Virus record (IMG/VR): IMGVR_UViG_3300047352_000543
Location: 1 to 26,122 of that record
Length of the DNA: 26,122 bases
Strand: one strand, 5' to 3'
DNA from: a virus
Both the position numbers and the translations under genes were made by a program. Shown here in pieces: positions 14,491-21,903 of the stretch (the first letter of the stretch is position 1; every line of letters begins with the position of its first letter). A model generated the notes under the pieces. That model was not told where the DNA came from, ran no database searches, and was given only the letters and a program-made list of their open reading frames with translations.

Positions 14491-15115
14491 CTGCGAGAGC
14501 TTGTTTTGCTTCAAGTCTCGTCAGTCGTGTTTCTAGTTGTTGATTAGCACGCACCAGCAGTCCAATCAGATCTGTTGTGTCGATACAGAGCTTACCAATA
14601 CTCTCGTCGTAGTAAGTGGCGTCAGGTACTACTTCCTGGAACTCTTGTGCAATAAACCCGTGATGCATACGCTCTGGGCTTGAGCTGTACTCTTCTTTAT
14701 AGAAGAAGGTGACAGGACGCAAGTTACGCAGAGTCTCTAGTGCATCATCAATCGTATCTACTGTGTGCTTCGTAGTCTCATCACTCAGACCAATAGCAGC
14801 ACTAGCGATGCTACCAATAGCACCGAATGCACTACCTGTCTTACTGGCACTGGCAGCCTTCTCTGCTGCTTTAACTTGTGCCTTAGCTTGAACACTTGCA
14901 GCTACTACTTGTGCTTCTGCCTGCATTGCCGCTTGCTTTTCAGCAGACCTATTAGTCATTGCATCAGCAGCAATCTGGTCATACTTTGGTGATGTCTCAC
15001 GGATGCTTCCAAAGGTATCTCCTGTACTTACAGCACTCGCAGCTGAACCTGCATTGCTTCCTACCCCGCCTGAACTTAATTGAATAGGTGAAAACTTACC
15101 TGCAAATCTAGTCAT
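14483..15115 (-). CDS. Short protein with C-terminal peptidase S74 (endosialidase-type) chaperone domain
   Basis: This is a 210-residue protein. Residues 1-50 are Gly/Ser-rich, 55-92 form an Ala/Gln-rich helix (AEAQVVAASVQAKAQVKAAE) and 95-110 are Gly/Ala-rich. Residues 111-205 are an intramolecular chaperone domain: SDETTK (Ser111 and Lys116 fit the Ser-Lys self-cleavage dyad), ALETLRNLRPVTFFYK, the signature HGFIAQEFQEVVPDA, and a C-terminal helix LLVRANQQLETRLTRLEAK. In known cases this domain trimerises a spike or fibre and then cuts itself off. Here the part in front is only 110 residues and lacks beta-helix repeats, which is unusual. The start overlaps the previous stop by one base (TAATG). 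Confidence 0.88.
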   Translation of the reverse strand: MTRFAGKFSPIQLSSGGVGSNAGSAASAVSTGDTFGSIRETSPKYDQIAADAMTNRSAEKQAAMQAEAQVVAASVQAKAQVKAAEKAASASKTGSAFGAIGSIASAAIGLSDETTKHTVDTIDDALETLRNLRPVTFFYKEEYSSSPERMHHGFIAQEFQEVVPDATYYDESIGKLCIDTTDLIGLLVRANQQLETRLTRLEAKQALAAV

Positions 15116-16338
15116 TACATCAACGTATTGTTTTCTTTATTGTACTGTCTTTCATTCTCTTCTTTATTGCGACGACGGCGTTCACCTTCAATTAGATGGC
15201 CTCCGATTTGACCTGCAGCTAATCCTGCAAATCCTCCTAGAATTCCACCTTTAAGTGGCCGCCTAGATGCAACACCTGCAGCACCACCTGCTAGTGCTGA
15301 TGCAAAAGGTACAATTCCAGTTGTTACAGGAAGGCTTCTACCAAGAAATTGTAATTCAGGTCCATGGATACCTTCGTCTGTTGTTTTAATTGCACCACCT
15401 AATATTGTTGTATCACCATCAGTGGGATTCCAGTCTTCTCTTTTGTCATACTTAAATGCTTGATATCTGTTGTACTCATCTTTACTTACATCAGGTCGTA
15501 CTTTTTTGAATTCATCATATGGGAGTAAATTGCCTGTACGTCCCATGAAATATTTAAGTGCTACTTCTCCCAGTACGTTTTCTGTTTTGCTGGGATCTTC
15601 TTCACTAGGAATAGCAGCTTTATAGCCTTCAGCGCCACCAAAAGGTGTCATTAATCCTAGTCCTGTATTGATAGCTACTCCGGTGGGAACAGATAGCCAA
15701 GGTAAATGGCCTGATTCAAAGTTCCGCTCTTGATAAACTGCATCCTTACCTTTACCAGCAATACTTACTCCTCGTTTAGGTATCGCTTTCCCATCTACCA
15801 TTTCTATAACACCTTGCTGTAAAGCCTGACTTTTGTTAGCAACTCTTAAAGGCACGTCAGGAGCCACAGCATTCATAACAGTGTGTTTGCCATATAGATT
15901 TAGAGGCCCATCACCATGAGCCATTTTATTAAATCTTTTTTGAACTCCTTCATTAATTACTTCTGCACTTGCTTGTGCTGCATTAAGCAACCAATAGAAT
16001 TTACGTACTCCGTCTTGTGCAATATCATTAGCAACTGCCGCTCCCATCTGTCCAGCTCGATAAGCAGGTGATTGCGATTGATCTAATCCCAAATCCATTT
16101 CACGTTCTGCTTTTAAACGTGCAGGATTTGCTTGTCCAGCGGCTTCTTTGATTTTATTTCCTAAATGCCAAGCACCAGCCATTTGCTCGATTTTTGGTGC
16201 GTCTGGCTGGTGACCATCTAATTCAAGCTCACGATAATGAGCTTTACGTACGTCTTCAGGACCGATACCTAAATCATTCCTAAAACCTGCTTTTGCATCT
16301 CCTAGGTTTTTTAGTAGTCCTGCAAATCTTCCAGCCAT
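15115..16338 (-). CDS. Probable internal or ejected virion protein with Gly-rich hydrophobic C terminus
   Basis: This is a 407-residue protein, MAGRFAGLLKNLGDAKAGFR. Residues 1-300 are mixed and mostly soluble, including ALQQGVIEMVDGKAIPKRG and LPYDEFKKVRPDVSKDEYNR. Residues about 335-385 hold two Gly/Ala-rich hydrophobic segments (VPFASALAGGAAGVA and GGILGGFAGLAAGQIGGHLI) with a basic RRPLK turn, a hairpin well suited to inserting in a membrane. A highly charged tail follows (EGERRRRNKEENERQYNK). There is no signal peptide or enzyme motif. It lies 5 nt after the 203-residue gene and 1 nt over the S74 gene, in one operon. A role in DNA ejection across the host envelope is plausible. Confidence 0.75.
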   Translation of the reverse strand: MAGRFAGLLKNLGDAKAGFRNDLGIGPEDVRKAHYRELELDGHQPDAPKIEQMAGAWHLGNKIKEAAGQANPARLKAEREMDLGLDQSQSPAYRAGQMGAAVANDIAQDGVRKFYWLLNAAQASAEVINEGVQKRFNKMAHGDGPLNLYGKHTVMNAVAPDVPLRVANKSQALQQGVIEMVDGKAIPKRGVSIAGKGKDAVYQERNFESGHLPWLSVPTGVAINTGLGLMTPFGGAEGYKAAIPSEEDPSKTENVLGEVALKYFMGRTGNLLPYDEFKKVRPDVSKDEYNRYQAFKYDKREDWNPTDGDTTILGGAIKTTDEGIHGPELQFLGRSLPVTTGIVPFASALAGGAAGVASRRPLKGGILGGFAGLAAGQIGGHLIEGERRRRNKEENERQYNKENNTLM

Positions 16339-16343
16339 TGTCT

Positions 16344-16955
16344 TTAGCCCAGTAAGTCAGTTTGGTTGTATCCGCCAATTCCTAGCTGTGCCAACATTTG
16401 ACGTTCAATCTCTTGTCTATATTGCTGATCACCTTCTTGCTGTAGTTTCTCCCACGGTGTTGTTCCTCCACCCTTGGCTCGTAATACTGTGTCGGATACC
16501 ATTTGACCTCCCATATCTCCTACTAAGTTGCCTCCAAGCTCAGCACCCATTCTTGCTAACGGGTTGTTCTTATGCTTACCTAGCGCCGACACCAGCCCCA
16601 CGCCGCCCATCGCGCCACCCACGCCTGTGCCTACGCCTGCGATTAGCTTGTCGCCTAAATCACCTGGTGTCATGGCTCCTTGATAGATACCAAATGCAGC
16701 ATCCATTCCAAAATTCTGCGCCAACGTAGTTGGTGTTACTCCAGCTGGTCCCATGTAATCAGCAAGGGCTTTGCCTGCAAACTTCTTAGCTCCTTGTGCA
16801 GCAGTCCCAATAGCTGAACGTGCGGCTAAGCCTTTACCCATTGCAGCTGGAACTAAAGCACTAGTTCCTGCTTTAGCTGCACCCATTCCTGCTAATCCTT
16901 TTGCAAATAATCCAGCCTTTGCCAATAATGGTCCTGCTGCTGCTAAAAACGGCAT
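16344..16955 (-). CDS. Ala/Gly-rich hydrophobic probable ejection protein
   Basis: This is a 203-residue protein, MPFLAAAGPLLAKAGLFAKG. The first 70 residues are an amphipathic run of Ala, Gly, Lys and Leu like membrane-active peptides. A second Gly-rich hydrophobic hairpin lies near 104-127 (KLIAGVGTGVGGAMGGVGLV), and a third Gly segment follows (GAELGGNLVGDMGGQMV). The last 35 residues are charged (EKLQQEGDQQYRQEIERQM). This composition is typical of phage proteins injected with the DNA, but no family is recognised. It sits between the 95-residue gene (4-nt gap) and the 407-residue gene, clearly in one operon. Confidence 0.74.
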   Translation of the reverse strand: MPFLAAAGPLLAKAGLFAKGLAGMGAAKAGTSALVPAAMGKGLAARSAIGTAAQGAKKFAGKALADYMGPAGVTPTTLAQNFGMDAAFGIYQGAMTPGDLGDKLIAGVGTGVGGAMGGVGLVSALGKHKNNPLARMGAELGGNLVGDMGGQMVSDTVLRAKGGGTTPWEKLQQEGDQQYRQEIERQMLAQLGIGGYNQTDLLG

Positions 16956-16959
16956 CTAT

Positions 16960-17247
16960 CTATTCCTGAGGCGGTACTCCCATTTTAGCGGCATTCCATT
17001 GCATACCTTGATTGGTAGTTGCGAACATCTGCATCCAGTTAGCAGTACGCTTTTGTTCTTCTGGATTCGTCATCATTTCCATTGCACGAGAACCAACTTC
17101 ACCTGCCATACGCTTGTTTGATTTAGACAAGTCACCAGTAGGTGTTACTTCAGTCGTGCCGTTAGTTGATGCAAAAGAGTTAGGTGTTTCACGTGACTTC
17201 TGTTGGTTCAGTCGTCCGTTCTGGATATCCTTTTGGTTAAATTTCAT
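16960..17247 (-). CDS. Small polar probable virion protein, unknown
   Basis: This is a 95-residue protein, MKFNQKDIQNGRLNQQKSRE. It is rich in Asn, Gln, Thr, Lys and Met and is probably partly disordered in the first 50 residues, then helical (MAGEVGSRAMEMMTNPEEQK, then ANWMQMFATTNQGMQW). It has no cysteine. The ATG overlaps the TGA of the 807-residue gene (ATGA), so translation is coupled. With its neighbours it forms a five-gene operon running from 19667 to 14483. No family is recognised. Confidence 0.72.
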   Translation of the reverse strand: MKFNQKDIQNGRLNQQKSRETPNSFASTNGTTEVTPTGDLSKSNKRMAGEVGSRAMEMMTNPEEQKRTANWMQMFATTNQGMQWNAAKMGVPPQE

Positions 17248-19667
17248 TGGTACTGCTCCTGTTCACGTTGGTCACGTTCGCCACCAATCAAAGCAGCTAA
17301 TCCTGCGGCAGCACCTGCGGCGGCAGCCGCGCCTCCAAACCGCTTACGAAGGTTCTGACGTTCGATGCCACGACCAATCTCACGGTTTACACGTCCTTTC
17401 CTGCTCTGATAATCAGGGGAGAACCTGAACTGGTCGCCTGGTGGGTTATTGACAGCCCTCTCAGGAGTTAGCTGATTCAATGCAGCTTTTATATCAGGAG
17501 TAATGTTTCTTGGACTTCTACCTGGCGGTAGTGCTAACTGCTGCGCTTGTGGGTTAGGACGTCCTGCAGATTCCATACGAGCAGGTCCTGTGCCAGCCCA
17601 AGGGTCAGGTGCAATTGACGGAGCTACTCGTGATTCTTGAATAGGCTGTTTAGGAGACATTGGTTGAACTGGTGGCACATTGACTTGTGTCACGTTTGCA
17701 GTGGGGAATCCAGCCCCTTGTCCACCACGTTGTGGACGGATTTCAACAATCTGTTGTCCTGCTGCTCTACGACGCCGTCCTTCCTCTCCTGCAAGGAAAT
17801 TAGCCTCTACCTGTCCAGCTTTATCGGCATTCTCTTTACCGAAACGCCGTACACGTTCTGGACGTCCCATTTGGCGTACTTCACCACGGATGAAGTTGGC
17901 ACGAGGTACTTCACCTTTTAATGCACCTTGAATTGCCATTTGTGCATCGCCACGAGCAGCATCTGCTCCAGCAATTGCATTAGCAGCTTCTGGTAGCAGA
18001 ATCTTCTGTCCCTGAGCATCTTGGGTATAAAGCATGCCCGCTTCGTCCAATTGACGTACTACATCTTCAGGTCCGATGTTTGCAAGCTCAGCACGTACTC
18101 CTTGAGCATCTTTACCGCGTCCTACCTTCTCATTCTTAATAAGAGCTAATGGGACACCAGCATCGGGTCGCATATTGGGATTATTGCCGTAAACCTGCAC
18201 ACCTTTACCAATACCGCCTGGTACACGCTCTGCAAACATCTCAGCGCGGGTAGCGTTCGGTCCACCTGCAATACCTTGCATTTCTACTTGGTTCATAGCG
18301 TTTGCAAGACGCTGAACCTCTCCATCTGCGTAACGCAGCTTATAAAGTACTTCTGAGATTCCTGGATTGTCAGTAAAGACCATTTTGCCAGCTTCTCTGT
18401 CAAATCGTCCTAATCGCTCACCTTTAGCAGCAGCTTGACGGATTACAAAGTCTGCAGCCTGCTGTAGTTCATTAACGTTACGGACTTCTGCTCTTGGAAC
18501 GTTTACTCCCATTCCACGCAGCCTGTCAGCAAACAATTTACCTTCTTCAAGGATTCCTACTTGTGGGAAGCCAAAACTATCTCCACCTTCACGTCCGAAG
18601 TCAGGGAGGTTGTCAACCATCCACCTTTGTTGCCTAGGAAGAGGTCCTTGTGGTGCATTTACTGCTTGAGCAGTGTCAGGAGTGTTTACTGGCTTGACGA
18701 ACTCAACTTCTCCAGCAGGTCCACGGTCTTTAACGTTTCCGATGTTCCGAATCTCGTCCATCTCGTCAAGAATCCGTTGACCACGCTGGTCTCCTTCTCT
18801 TCCTTGCCTTTCTGCACGCCTGATGGCTGCATCTTCATTAACCATCTGCATAAGTGGGTCTTGACCACCTTTGCCTTCTAAACCTGCACGAATTTCAGCT
18901 TCTGCTTTGACACGAGCATCAATAGGCATTGCTCGGACGGGTTGATTCCATCCAAACTCACCACCGAAGCGATTGTTCAATTCAGCAGCGACAATTTGGT
19001 CAATTTCGCCTGTATTGAACGGACGAGCATCAGCAGCGACTAAACCAGCAGCTAATTTACGCTCATTCTGTAATCCAACCTTGCCTGGCTGATTATCTTC
19101 TTCCAAACGCTCAATTGCTCTACCCATTCCTGGGAATGCGGCAGTTCCAAACTTTTCTTGTCCTCTTTTGAGTTGTGCGAGTGCATCAGCTACTCCACGA
19201 CCGGGTGCACCAGCTCCTGGGTTAACTCGAATCTCTCTATCGCCTGCAGGACCACCTAAATTCTCTGCATCCAAGAATCCACGCTTTCTACCTTCAATTC
19301 CTTCAGCAACTTCTTCAGGTGCAAGAAATTCTTCAGGTAAAGCACCGGCTCTTACCTTTTCTTCTCTAACAAGGATGTTCCTACCGCCATTTCTACCTGG
19401 TTTGGCATCAGCAGGACGGAAATCGTCTTGAGGGCGGCGAGCTTCGCCTACTTTACGTCCTCTATCGTCATATGCCTGCTCAGGTGCTTCACCAAACGGA
19501 TCTGGAGCATTATCTTCTGCTCTTACTTCTTTAATTCCACGTTCTCGTAGATGTTGCTGGAGATTAAACGTTTCTTCAGGAGATAATCCCAATGTTTTAC
19601 CAGCAGCAGCCTGTTCTGCACCTAATCGCAGCAGATCAGAGGATAATCCGTTAGATTCTAAAGTCAC
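17244..19667 (-). CDS. Large Arg/Gly/Glu-rich probable internal virion protein
   Basis: At 807 residues this is the largest protein in the window. It starts with GTG at 19667 (MTLESNGLSSDLLRLGAEQA); the nearby ATGs upstream run into stops. Composition is dominated by Gly, Arg, Ala, Glu, Gln and Pro, with much low-order sequence. More ordered parts are near 360-480 (FADRLRGMGVNVPRAEVRNV, then VLYKLRYADGEVQRLANAMN). The last 45 residues carry a basic patch, then a short Ala/Gly hydrophobic segment (GGAAAAAGAAAGLAALIGG) and a charged end. I see no transglycosylase, protease or polymerase motif. By size and place it could be the large internal or ejected protein of the particle. It has a TACAAT box with 23 nt between. 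Confidence 0.78.
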   Translation of the reverse strand: MTLESNGLSSDLLRLGAEQAAAGKTLGLSPEETFNLQQHLRERGIKEVRAEDNAPDPFGEAPEQAYDDRGRKVGEARRPQDDFRPADAKPGRNGGRNILVREEKVRAGALPEEFLAPEEVAEGIEGRKRGFLDAENLGGPAGDREIRVNPGAGAPGRGVADALAQLKRGQEKFGTAAFPGMGRAIERLEEDNQPGKVGLQNERKLAAGLVAADARPFNTGEIDQIVAAELNNRFGGEFGWNQPVRAMPIDARVKAEAEIRAGLEGKGGQDPLMQMVNEDAAIRRAERQGREGDQRGQRILDEMDEIRNIGNVKDRGPAGEVEFVKPVNTPDTAQAVNAPQGPLPRQQRWMVDNLPDFGREGGDSFGFPQVGILEEGKLFADRLRGMGVNVPRAEVRNVNELQQAADFVIRQAAAKGERLGRFDREAGKMVFTDNPGISEVLYKLRYADGEVQRLANAMNQVEMQGIAGGPNATRAEMFAERVPGGIGKGVQVYGNNPNMRPDAGVPLALIKNEKVGRGKDAQGVRAELANIGPEDVVRQLDEAGMLYTQDAQGQKILLPEAANAIAGADAARGDAQMAIQGALKGEVPRANFIRGEVRQMGRPERVRRFGKENADKAGQVEANFLAGEEGRRRRAAGQQIVEIRPQRGGQGAGFPTANVTQVNVPPVQPMSPKQPIQESRVAPSIAPDPWAGTGPARMESAGRPNPQAQQLALPPGRSPRNITPDIKAALNQLTPERAVNNPPGDQFRFSPDYQSRKGRVNREIGRGIERQNLRKRFGGAAAAAGAAAGLAALIGGERDQREQEQYQ

Positions 19668-19684
19668 ATCTACATATCAAACCT

Positions 19685-19701
19685 GTATCTATTGTAGATA
19701 C
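19685..19701 (-). promoter_or_regulatory. TACAAT box inside a perfect 17-bp palindrome
   Basis: GTATCTA-TTG-TAGATAC (7-bp arms, 3-nt centre) spans the minus-strand TACAAT (19691-19696), which has 23 nt before the GTG at 19667. The palindrome over the -10 box is a good candidate operator. It could also fold as RNA, but transcription from this promoter would start just after it. Confidence 0.5.
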
Positions 19702-19721
19702 TTTTATATCACTATATATCT

Positions 19722-20939
19722 CTAACGACGCAGCATTTTGGCGTATGCATCACCATCTGCTAGTGGGCCTACTCCAGATGTTTTGTATTTAGCCTGCTGT
19801 GTCTGCAGATGCTTGCCATATGCTTCACCATCAGCTACAGGTCCTGCAGTATTACTAACTTTGTCTTCGTCATAGCTAGCAATGCCGTTGTCAACGATTT
19901 TAGTCACGTACTTGTCCTTCATATCTTGGGCAGATAGACGTCCTGACTTGTAGCCACGGATATCATCCTTATTATCTACTGTAATAAAGTCATTCTTACC
20001 ATCGGGAGTGGCATTTGGGTTGACCATACGGTGTTGACCACCTGCATATGAGATTCCCATCTGCGATTCCATGTTTCGCAGCCCCTGCAAGCTGCTTTCA
20101 CCGCTAAAGAATGCTTTACGACGGTCCATATCAAAGCCAGATGTTGCTGGAGCTTCGGATTTACCGCTGAAATCTGCACCACCGTACTTTCTGTCCCACT
20201 TTGCTGCTTGTCGTGCACCAGATGGGCGCTTTGGAATGGATTTTTCTACTACTTGTCCCGCAGCTTCTACATTTTTGGCGAATTGTTCGCCATCTACGAT
20301 TGGTCCGACGCCAGTTACTGCGCCAGGTTTCTGCATTTCTAGATTTCTGGCGTATTCCGCGCCATCTGCGATGGGTCCAACGTTGGCATAAGGGCTTTGG
20401 CTGGATGCAGGCAGCTGTGTTGAGTTAAATGGGTTGCGCATTGTGTACCCATCAGACAATAAGGAGTTGGCTTCCTTCATTGTCATAGGAGCAGGACTAG
20501 TGCTGGTGCCTTTCTGCACCACACCGGTAGGACTTACACGCTGTTCGCTGCCGAAACCAGCACCGGCACGATGTGTTTCTGCTTTTGCACCAGCTTGTTG
20601 TTCTGTTTCCTTGTAATCAGCAGGCAATCCTCTTGTCATTCCAGGCAAAGTGACGCTGGAATCGTATGCACCAAGGTTTTGATTAACGGTTGCAGGCAGG
20701 GCTCCATAAATTGCTCCACCATTTCCTGGTGTTGTAGGTCGCTCAGGGTTCTGCGTTGGATTTTCTACTTGAGTAGCTTTACTAGGAACTGCTTTAGGAA
20801 TACCATCTAAGCCAATCTCATATTGTGGCCTTACTTGTTTAATTTTAGTAGAGCGCACTTTAGGCGTATATGTTGAATCTGTCCCGTAATAATATGGACT
20901 ATCTTTACCAGCTGGTTTAGCTACATACCTTTCAGCCAT
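19722..20939 (-). CDS. Probable virion protein with four GP-hydrophobic-x-DG repeats
   Basis: This is a 405-residue protein, MAERYVAKPAGKDSPYYYGT. It is mostly polar and Gly/Pro/Ser-rich. It carries four copies of a 14-residue motif: VGPIADGAEYARNL (187-200), VGPIVDGEQFAKNV (211-224), AGPVADGEAYGKHL (365-378) and VGPLADGDAYAKML (390-403, almost the C terminus). The shared pattern is a Gly-Pro turn, then (A/V)DG, then an amphipathic helix with an aromatic and a basic residue. Such repeats often bind a partner or pack on each other. Residues 270-360 are the most ordered part. The function is unknown. It lies 29 nt after the 75-residue gene and 54 nt before the 807-residue gene. Confidence 0.75.
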   Translation of the reverse strand: MAERYVAKPAGKDSPYYYGTDSTYTPKVRSTKIKQVRPQYEIGLDGIPKAVPSKATQVENPTQNPERPTTPGNGGAIYGALPATVNQNLGAYDSSVTLPGMTRGLPADYKETEQQAGAKAETHRAGAGFGSEQRVSPTGVVQKGTSTSPAPMTMKEANSLLSDGYTMRNPFNSTQLPASSQSPYANVGPIADGAEYARNLEMQKPGAVTGVGPIVDGEQFAKNVEAAGQVVEKSIPKRPSGARQAAKWDRKYGGADFSGKSEAPATSGFDMDRRKAFFSGESSLQGLRNMESQMGISYAGGQHRMVNPNATPDGKNDFITVDNKDDIRGYKSGRLSAQDMKDKYVTKIVDNGIASYDEDKVSNTAGPVADGEAYGKHLQTQQAKYKTSGVGPLADGDAYAKMLRR

Positions 20940-20968
20940 TTGTCTACTCTTATGTATATCTATTCATT

Positions 20969-21196
20969 CTATAAAACTTCGCCTGTGTTCTCACGACTGG
21001 CACGTTCCATTGCGATTGCATCATTTGGTGGCAACTTAGGTGGAGAAGCAGGGCTGTCGTCAATAGCAGCTCCACCTCCTACACCCAAGCACTTCTGCAA
21101 GGTCTCATTCCACTGGTACCCAGGCTTACACATCACCTTATTGATTTGTTCCTGACGACTTACATTCATGGTCCAGTGTTTCTCATTCTCCCCCAT
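20969..21196 (-). CDS. Small two-cysteine protein, first gene of the leftward block
   Basis: This is a 75-residue protein, MGENEKHWTMNVSRQEQINK. The motif MCKPGYQWNETLQKCLGVGG has two cysteines 13 residues apart and an aromatic between, as in small disulfide-linked loops. A Pro/Ser/Asp-rich tail follows. An internal Met at residue 10 is an alternative start. There is no signal peptide, so a disulfide would need an oxidising site such as the assembled particle. It is the promoter-proximal gene of the minus-strand block, next to the non-coding region. TTATAGAATG overlaps its start and recurs before the portal start and near 20970. No family is recognised. Confidence 0.65.
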   Translation of the reverse strand: MGENEKHWTMNVSRQEQINKVMCKPGYQWNETLQKCLGVGGGAAIDDSPASPPKLPPNDAIAMERASRENTGEVL

Positions 21197-21202
21197 TCTA
21201 TA

Positions 21203-21332
21203 AAAACTACGTTGCTACGCTAAGCTACGTTCTCTCTATACCTTTCTAAATTAATTACATATGGGGGCTAGGGGGGTATTAATAAATAGGTATATAGAAA
21301 ACTACGGTAGTTAGCGTAGTTTCTGTAGTTTT
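21203..21332. repeat. Long nested inverted repeat next to the virion block
   Basis: The arms 21203-21227 and 21308-21332 are complementary at about 20 of 25 positions, including uninterrupted runs AAAACTAC/GTAGTTTT and CTACGCTAA/TTAGCGTAG. Inside them, TATACCT (21237-21243) and AGGTATA (21288-21294) pair again. The central loop contains the G-runs GGGGGCTAGGGGGG and AT-rich sequence. The left arm lies 6 nt upstream of the minus-strand start at 21196, so the structure would be in that mRNA leader if transcribed. Confidence 0.7.
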
Positions 21333-21472
21333 TCGGCTGACTCCAAATCTGCCGTTTTATAAGCACCGCTGTTTCTTCTCATTAGTGTCCAACAACGCCG
21401 TACGCTGTAGCGGTAGTGATTGTGGAAAACTATTAAATTATTGTAATAACATTTAGCCTGCTTTCTGCCCTG

Positions 21473-21494
21473 AAAAAGCACCCTATAGGGGGCT
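21473..21494 (-). terminator. Minus-strand intrinsic terminator with no assigned gene
   Basis: On the minus strand AGCCCCC, a TATA loop and GGGTGCT form a stem with one mismatch, followed by a T-run. No convincing protein gene lies upstream of it on this strand, so it may end a small RNA. Alternatively it blocks stray transcription from the array. Confidence 0.5.
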
Positions 21495-21666
21495 AAAAGT
21501 GCTACAAAATTTGTGACGGGTCTAATACCCTCTGTACCCGAACTGTCGGTCGAACAAAAAAAAATAACTAGTGTTACACACGCTCGCTTCGCTCGCTTGT
21601 TAACAACTGTTGTTCGCTCACGTTGTGAGCTCACGTTTATCTTTTGTTCACGCAAGTTTACGAACT

Positions 21667-21703
21667 CGAGAATGATTCTCATTTGTAATGATAATGGTTC
21701 TCA
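21667..21703. promoter_or_regulatory. Two tandem Fur-box-like palindromes
   Basis: Both sites fit the 7-1-7 Fur pattern TGATAAT-N-ATTATCA. Site 1 (21667-21681) reads CGAGAAT-G-ATTCTCA, which contains the perfect 6-1-6 palindrome GAGAAT-G-ATTCTC, and matches 11 of 14 positions. Site 2 (21689-21703) reads TGATAAT-G-GTTCTCA and matches 12 of 14. Their centres are 22 bp apart, about two helical turns, as in multi-dimer Fur operators. Fur is the iron-responsive repressor found in cyanobacteria. Which transcript they would control is unclear. Confidence 0.45.
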
Positions 21704-21855
21704 TTGTCGTTCGTAATCATCTTGCGCTCACATTTGTAACCACACATTAACTTCGATATCTAACTGCCGTTGATATCACACGTTCATATTGTTGTGTGTT
21801 ACTTAAGTGAACCCTTGTCTACACGTGAGGGTACCCCTCCTACCTCACCCACCTC

Positions 21856-21880
21856 GCACCATATCTGGTGCTCTTTACCT
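21856..21880 (+). terminator. Hairpin GCACCA-TATC-TGGTGC upstream of the first array gene
   Basis: A perfect 6-bp stem with a TATC loop is followed by TCTTTACCTTTG. The ATG at 21904 lies 32 nt past the hairpin, matching the array spacing. It belongs to the array hairpin family, with a different loop. What it would terminate upstream is unknown. Confidence 0.6.
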
Positions 21881-21903
21881 TTGTACTTTTATATTTAATT
21901 ACT

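Larger units (their letters stand above)
21197..21903. other. Non-coding divergent region between the virion block and the small-gene array
   Basis: About 700 nt separate the leftward virion genes from the rightward accessory genes. Open frames on either strand here are rich in Arg, Cys and Ser and have no convincing start, so I call none. The region holds a long nested inverted repeat, a minus-strand terminator, two Fur-box-like palindromes, a 9-mer GCTCGCTTC/GCTCGCTTG tandem (about 21581-21598), small palindromes (TTGTTAACAA, GTGAGCTCAC) and a plus-strand hairpin at 21856. It could be a replication origin, a packaging site or a bidirectional control region. Confidence 0.7.

Noticed and set aside
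16388-17428. Several plus-strand frames opposite the internal virion genes
   Set aside because: Rich in Pro, Leu, Cys and His, as expected for the complement of Ala/Gly-rich coding DNA; none has a start signal.
17637-17931. Overlapping plus-strand frames opposite the 807-residue gene
   Set aside because: Complement shadows of a GC-rich coding region with no start signals.
21311-21682. 123-residue minus-strand open frame in the divergent region
   Set aside because: Its start lies inside the Fur-like palindromes, it runs through the terminator hairpin and the long inverted repeat, and it is rich in Arg and Cys as chance frames are. It also lacks a TACAAT box at the usual distance.
21541-21720. 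CRISPR-like or iteron repeat cluster
   Set aside because: Only a 9-mer tandem and unrelated short palindromes are present; there are no regularly spaced repeats.
21689-21751. 20-residue plus-strand frame (MIMVLIVVRNHLALTFVTTH)
   Set aside because: Too short, overlaps the Fur-like sites, and there is no hairpin at its 5' side.
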